A DNA stretch of 64,000 nucleotides, taken from NCBI RefSeq assembly GCF_037975245.1, contig NC_092569.1, forward strand, positions 35,316,668 through 35,380,667. The letters are read 5' to 3'. Position 1 is the stretch's first letter, and the number at the start of each line of letters is the position of its first letter. This stretch comes from Apostichopus japonicus. Taxonomy: Eukaryota; Echinodermata; Holothuroidea; Aspidochirotida; Stichopodidae. Under the pieces are notes generated by a model, which was not told where the DNA came from, did no database searches, and saw only the letters and a program-made list of their open reading frames with translations. Both the position numbers and the translations under genes were made by a program. Shown here one piece after another: positions 58,901 to 64,000 of the stretch.

Positions 58901-61900
58901 AGTAACATTTACGGACACCGTTCCTCTCAGCACAGGTTGCGTGATCACTACACTGGTAACTCGCTTGTATAATCTGGTTGTTTCGGCAAGTTGATTTTCG
59001 TGTACATCTGGAATTGACGTAAAAATCGTCTTCCTAATTCCACGAAAAAATAAATAAATTTATTATGAATTTGCGGTTGTCACAGTAAAATGTACAGGAT
59101 TTCAACGGTGGGTGGCCATTGCAAACTTCCCCTGAATGATCTAGGTGAGGGTATGGATTTTTATGAAATGTGGTCTTTGAAGCCAACTCCGATGTAGGAG
59201 TCCACGGGGTTCGCTATGAAAAGGTAGCCGTCAAATGTTGCATTAAAACGGCCTACTGCGACTAAACATTAGGCCTACAATTGGTTCTCACCGCAAAACT
59301 ATCGTTTGTAGTATCCGTGCATTTTAAAAGGGTTTAAAAGGGAATGACATCTGAAGGAGTAGTCTTGTGCTTCCTGACTAAATGTAAGTAGAATATTTGC
59401 TTCTTATTATATGGAAAAAGTCATTAAGAGCAAAGCACTTAAAATGAAAGAACCATACTGACCATTAATACACCTCCTTTGTCAGCAACGAAGCAGTTGC
59501 ATTGATTGAGAGGGATGCATTGTTCTTGCTGTCTCAGATAATCACCGACACAAACACATTGCTCTGATTTTGTGCGAGAGGTAGCCGAGATGCAAGTATC
59601 AGGGTCGTCACAAGTCCTCTCACAGGTCTCATTGCTAAATATCTCATTAGCTGGACACCATTCAGGGATTGTTTCTAGAGAACAGAAAAGAAAATATGAA
59701 AATAATAGTAACCTGATACAGTCACGACAAATATGACATGTGGCATAGAATAGTTTGTCGTCATTACTTAAATACGTGGTTGTCGGAAGGTTAAAGGAAA
59801 GGAACATACACTCAGAAGCTGCTCGAATAAATGTAGAACATTTTAAATAGGTAGTGGCCGTTCCTTAGTCACATTAATGTTAATATTTATTCTGATAACG
59901 AGATAAAACACCATCATTTGTTGTGCAATTAGTCTGAAACCAGGTAGTCATGGCTTGTTCCTGTTTCAGAGTTCTCTAGGTGTAAGCATACTGCTTTCTG
60001 ACAACAATGGTAATTAATAACAACATCAAAATTCTTTCGTTGGTTGTTCTGATCAAACTGGGAGACGAACCTGGTTTAATTGTAAACGTTATGTTGTACT
60101 AACGTTAGGAACGGTTCCTTGTTCAGAGCCATGGTCGTTGTTGAGTACGAAGCAGTCTTGTAGTGAGTGCGTAATCACACTTTAGCTAATGGAGGTATTT
60201 TGGAATTCTAGTATGGATACTAATGCCAGATTAATTGTTTGAACTCGCACTAGAAGCTTGTACTTGCACTCATATCATATCATATTCTATTTGCTACGAT
60301 ATGTATTGTAGTGCCGTTGTACTCGCTGATATACTATATGTATACTCGTACTATATATATTGTAGCAGTTTCTTCAAAACATATTTGACATGCCAAATTT
60401 ACTTCCAAAAGATCCTTCGTTTTCAGAATAAACCTTTCATTTTCTGCGCGTTTACGTTTGACATTTAATAAATGATCATGATTTCTTTTTGGCTTTACAT
60501 TTAATAATACTGTAAAAGACACTTACCATCTGATATTTCGAATGTTCCTAAACTAGATATATAATAATCCCCCCATTCATCTGAGATACGAAACTCGTCG
60601 TATGTTACATAGTAAGTTTCTCCAGCAACGTTCTCAAAGTCCATTCGCAGTTGGTATCGCTTTTGATTTGTTAAGACGGCAATTTTCTCATTTCCGATCC
60701 AAAACTCACTCCCTAGAAAGCCAAAGCCGTTTCTGAAGTCTTTCCAACTTCTACTAAATTTTACAGAATCCGATCTTCGTCGCTGTAATACCTTCAAAGA
60801 ATATCAAAGAAGTTAATTAGGACGTGATTGAATTATTATTATTTGTTCCCTACTGCAATGCGATTTGTTGCTAACAACTATTGCACAGAAATACTTATAC
60901 TTATATTTCTAACTTCAGTTTGTAGTTTGGGCTAGATGTTTACAGTTTCCTTGGAAGAAGAACTGCACTGTACCTAAGTACAATCTGTACTTAAATTCCA
61001 CAATACTAAAAATAATTGATTCAAACTTTCGTTTCGATAAAAAAGCGAGATTCTATTTGAAATAACGACGTTGTATTACATCGCTATATATTGCTGCAAT
61101 CAAAATCTGAAGTAAATTTTTACAAAACTATTTAAACTTGAAAAGAAAACATCAAGTAATCAGCCATACCGTCCATCCACCAGTATCAAGATCATTGTTA
61201 CAGTAAGCCTCAAACGGTTCCGGATAGCCATCTGGTTTAATAAGGTACACTCCAGATGTATTGTGGGTAGAGGAACATGCAATCGATACTTCTTTGCAAT
61301 CTCTCGGATACGCAGGTTGTTGCAAAACAAAGTATGAAGAACCTGGATGGAAAGTAAACAAGGTTAACATTTTATTGTGACTGAAAAATAATTTCAGCTA
61401 ACGAAAATATCGCCTAAGATGCTTTATCTCAATTGCCTCTCTCCACACAGGGGTTAATGGGTACATGCCAGTTAACTTGTCATTGGGCGCAGTATATAAC
61501 TGCAGCCGTCTGGAGGGATTGTCTCTGGGACAGGTTATTATTGAACAGGGGTAATATAACGTCTGTAAAGCTCTTTGAAACCTATCGCTGTTTAAAAGCG
61601 TTACATGAATCAAATATTATGATTAATATTTTTACTATAAGACTTTTTAGCTAATTGTAAGAGAACTGGTTTCGTTACTTAGCGAGTTAAGGCAATGCAT
61701 CAGTTTAAATATCAGCTATTACTCAACTACCATATAGTCACGACTAAAGTTAAATGAAGTAATCGTTATTGAATTCTCAGATGTAAATGATTTGAAGCAT
61801 TATTTGTGATTAGTTTTCAGCCTGCAATGGAAATTCAAAGACCAAGTAACTTGATTTCTTTTTAACCAAGCTTCCGTAGTTATCAATCATATCCAAGTGA

Positions 61901-62230
61901 CATCAAAAGACTCACGAAAACAGGAAAATCCCTTTTGTTTAAAGTACCTGAGAAAATATCGTAGGATATAAAAAGATCGAAAGTATACTACTCAGAGGAA
62001 ATCAACCACAAAATAGATATTCGGAAAAAGTAACACGACTGAAAAACAAAACGTCAAGAGCGACCATTAAAAAGCTAACATTTCCAGCCATTCAAGTTGT
62101 CCAACTGAGGTGTTAACGTTTACATTACATAAGTTATATACCTTACAGAGGTTACTTCTTATAATAAGAAAAATCATGTGATATAAATAATACACCTACC
62201 TGAAGATCTTCCCTCGGCACTGACGATTAT
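55565..62230 (-). CDS. Gene C (5' partial): secreted FReD/TIL/EGF(x2)/FReD protein, exons 2-9
   Basis: Exons in window: 62230-62200, 61342-61170, 60791-60527, 59674-59463, 59033-58824, 58235-57930, 57678-57417, 55923-55565 (1818 nt). Phases and splice sites match copies A and B. With a 22-codon first exon the protein would be 627 aa. Exon 1 is not in the window; intron 1 is 4.8-7 kb in the other copies, so it should lie about 3-5.5 kb beyond the right edge. Domain order equals gene B (two EGF modules). No disabling change was seen. Confidence 0.83.
56667..56840. mobile_element. 174-bp MITE inserted only in gene C (last intron)
   Basis: Flanked by an exact 6-bp duplication TATTGC (56661-56666, 56841-56846). 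Ends AAAGGACGAAATAA and CTATTTCGTCTCTTG are inverted. The equivalent sites in A (about 9900) and B (about 35295) read GTTGCCATCG and ATTGCCATCG uninterrupted. The interior repeats TTGCTAATC-like words. Confidence 0.7.
57417..57678 (-). CDS. Gene C exon 8: middle of FReD-2
   Basis: 262 nt, acceptor ttcatag, donor gtgagtag. The central FReD subdomain is conserved; the WLGNK, IHSLTNQK and QLRIDLRDSGSSS regions are recognisable. Confidence 0.85.
57930..58235 (-). CDS. Gene C exon 7: EGF-like module 2 joined to start of FReD-2
   Basis: 306 nt, phase 0-0. It starts EGHFYINSRC like copy B, but its second half (SSHATC, TRSGVRKCYC, YEGDGVTC) is like copy A. It continues LPKDCYELYYSGTRRDGVYT to GGGWT. 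The exon is visibly mosaic between the A and B types. Confidence 0.85.
58824..59033 (-). CDS. Gene C exon 6: EGF-like module 1
   Basis: 210 nt, phase 0-0, starting EDDFYVNSRC (Asp replaces the usual Gly) and ending NCFVANIGSVLG. Confidence 0.8.
59463..59674 (-). CDS. Gene C exon 5: TIL-like module
   Basis: 212 nt, nine cysteines conserved: EWCPANEIFSNETCERTC, DDPDTC, EQCVCVGDYLRQQEQC, NQCNC, then the FVADKGGVLM tail. Confidence 0.75.
60527..60791 (-). CDS. Gene C exon 4: middle of FReD-1
   Basis: 265 nt: VLQRRRSDSVKFSRSW, FGFLGSEFWIGNEKI, MDFENVAGETYYVTYD, ending EISDG. Same boundaries as in A and B. Confidence 0.85.
61170..61342 (-). CDS. Gene C exon 3: N-terminal part of FReD-1
   Basis: 173 nt: FVLQQPAYPRDCKEVSIACS to DTGGWT. 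The GGWT Trp is present. Differences from A are few (Leu for Phe before QQP, Ile for Asn after EVS). Confidence 0.85.
62200..62230 (-). CDS. Gene C exon 2: 31-nt linker
   Basis: Same 31-nt exon as copies A and B with the same splice signals. It is the most 5' coding piece of copy C inside the window. Confidence 0.75.
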
Positions 62231-62929
62231 CTGTGTAATAAAAGATTTACTGAATACATTACAAGACATACAGAGTATTGCAGTCAACATAAAGCAGGAT
62301 CAGATTAAATCTAATGTTAATAAAACCAGTTTGAGGGAAAGAAAGAACCTTTCGCAAACTGGTCTAAAATATGTTAGTTTAAGAGTAAAGTCGATTTATA
62401 CTTTGATAAAGTTTCCGGATAACCACTTACAATGATGTTTTTCTTTTGTCTATATTCCATATCTGATTTACAGGTCAATGATCACTTACAGGGTAAAACT
62501 TTCTTCCAGGAAACATTAGGTTACTGGCATTTTCCGGTTTTACAGCTACTCTGGCACATGATACGTACGTGAAGGACAAAGGCAATAGCCGGCTTCTTCC
62601 TGAAACAGCTTTGTTGCTTAATGCAGACAGATGTTCTTTGTTCAAGTCATATTTTGACATTAGAACATTTCAAACATGGGTTGTAACACATTTGTGTTTA
62701 ACAGTCCTTAATAACACGTAGGGATCATTGACATCGCCCCAGCTATTCTTGTTGGACGAAGATTACCGTGTCTTGATACTTACCGTGCACAATGAAACTC
62801 TGAGTTTTTAATGGTGTCATTTTACTTGTAAGGTAAGTTCATAGCCATAGATTTGTATATCTTGCTAACTAAACAATTGTAGCAGCGCTACAGAAGCTCA
62901 GCTAAGCTTCTATTTGAAATCATTATGTC

Positions 62930-64000
62930 TAGTGTTGTGCTGATATCGCCAATATTGGACCTGGCCGATATCCGATTTTTTCAATCTCAAAATCGGCCCC
63001 ATACCGTTACCGATATTTTTCAACAGCCAGTATGAATGTCAAATCGCACTTTAAGTCATATTTTAATACATAAAGAATCAGAATTATCATCGGCTACCGT
63101 AAAATATTATATTGCACAGCACACAAACAGTAACCACTTGATAATTCCTTTGTGCCTATTCTATAACATTAGCCCTAACCTCTTTTTAACTGAATGATCA
63201 TAGTCCCCAACAAGATGATATGCAAGAAACTATGTGCTAGCATTTTGTTCTTGGAACAACACAAGTCCATTCTTCCTATTACTTCTGTTGAACGGTTCGT
63301 TACTCTGTTTGCCCCACTACGTTCAAAACTTAAGCTGCAAGTCTTATACAAATTGTTGTCACAAAGAGCCACGACATTCTTAGCAAAGAATGTTAAAAGA
63401 TGACGACAAGTTATGAATAAAACTGACTTCATATAGAAAAGACATTAGCGTGTCCTGGCTAAGAACTTTTACTACTCTTAGTGATTAACAGAACCAAAAC
63501 CACGATATTTTCTTTATTTTTTTTTAACTTCCGTAAAAAAAAATATCCTACCATTTGCCGGTTATACTGACAACTAAGCCTAGCCAAAATTAGCAAGTGC
63601 CTCGTCCTTGAATTATTCGACAAATTGTTTCAAACAAAATTCTCAAAATACAATCTTTTCAACAGTCATTTATGTTTTAACAAAATGCATCCATGATACT
63701 CATTGCAGCTTTTTAAGAGATACAGACTTTTTGGAATGATTCAGTAGGGGGTGTCCACGTGTTATGGAATGTATTCTCAGCTGAGGACTAGAAGCACTGT
63801 GAAAGTTAGTGTGATAAGCTACTACTGTAGTTATAAACATATAGTCACATAGACTTGTGAAATTTACTTTAAAGCGCTACAAAGACTGGTATGTACGTAA
63901 CGTTAAGTGGCTTGACTGGTCTTCTTACAGATTGTTATATCATTAGATCGGTAAATATTTTTTTTAGAACATTTCGTCATGTATGTTTGACTTGCTAGAA
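62930..64000. mobile_element. Same transposon remnant in intron 1 of gene C, running off the window
   Basis: The left end TAGTGTTGTGCTGATATCG is followed by sequence very close to 18075-19100. The right end is outside the window. Confidence 0.45.

Noticed and set aside
1-64000. CRISPR arrays, operons, ribosome binding sites, rRNA
   Set aside because: The DNA is eukaryotic in character; no evenly spaced direct repeats with unique spacers and no rRNA-like sequence were seen.

Overview
The window looks like animal nuclear DNA, most likely from a marine deuterostome. I favour an echinoderm, perhaps a sea cucumber, with moderate confidence. The reasons are small exons bounded by GT-AG introns, secreted fibrinogen-related (FReD) genes, AT-rich introns full of short inverted-repeat transposons, non-LTR retrotransposon relics, (TA)n arrays and many poly-C/poly-G runs. 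No bacterial operon, RNA gene or CRISPR array was seen.

The coding content is three tandem copies, all on the minus strand, of one multi-exon gene encoding a secreted lectin-like protein. Copy A (24438 down to 8713) has 11 exons and 762 codons. Copy B (45687 down to 34295) has 9 exons and 625 codons. Copy C (62230 down to 55565) lacks only its first exon, which should lie beyond the right edge. I assembled the exons by hand; every junction is GT-AG and every phase agrees. The order of parts is: signal peptide, a fibrinogen-like domain without its C-terminal third (FReD-1), a nine-cysteine TIL-like module, 4 (A) or 2 (B, C) EGF-like modules, and a complete FReD (FReD-2) carrying a variable Cys/Tyr-rich insert in its last exon. 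By family knowledge these would be extracellular pattern-recognition or adhesion proteins; that role is inferred.

Layout: 1-8700 is the 3' flank of copy A, with nested short transposons, a truncated LINE, a 621-bp tandem duplication and a broken spare last exon. 8713-24438 is gene A, and 24439-26400 its 5' flank. 26400-31318 has no recognisable gene. 31420-33080 is an orphan copy of the 5' flank without a gene body. 33460-47660 is unit B with its flanks. 47660-53000 is a spacer with a nested palindrome, a GATATC-rich inverted-repeat element and a minus-strand LINE relic in which a 39-bp minisatellite has grown. 53000-64000 is unit C.

The three units can be compared with each other, so several insertions can be read against empty sites, and recombination between copies (module gain, mosaic similarity, shared exon tails) is visible directly.
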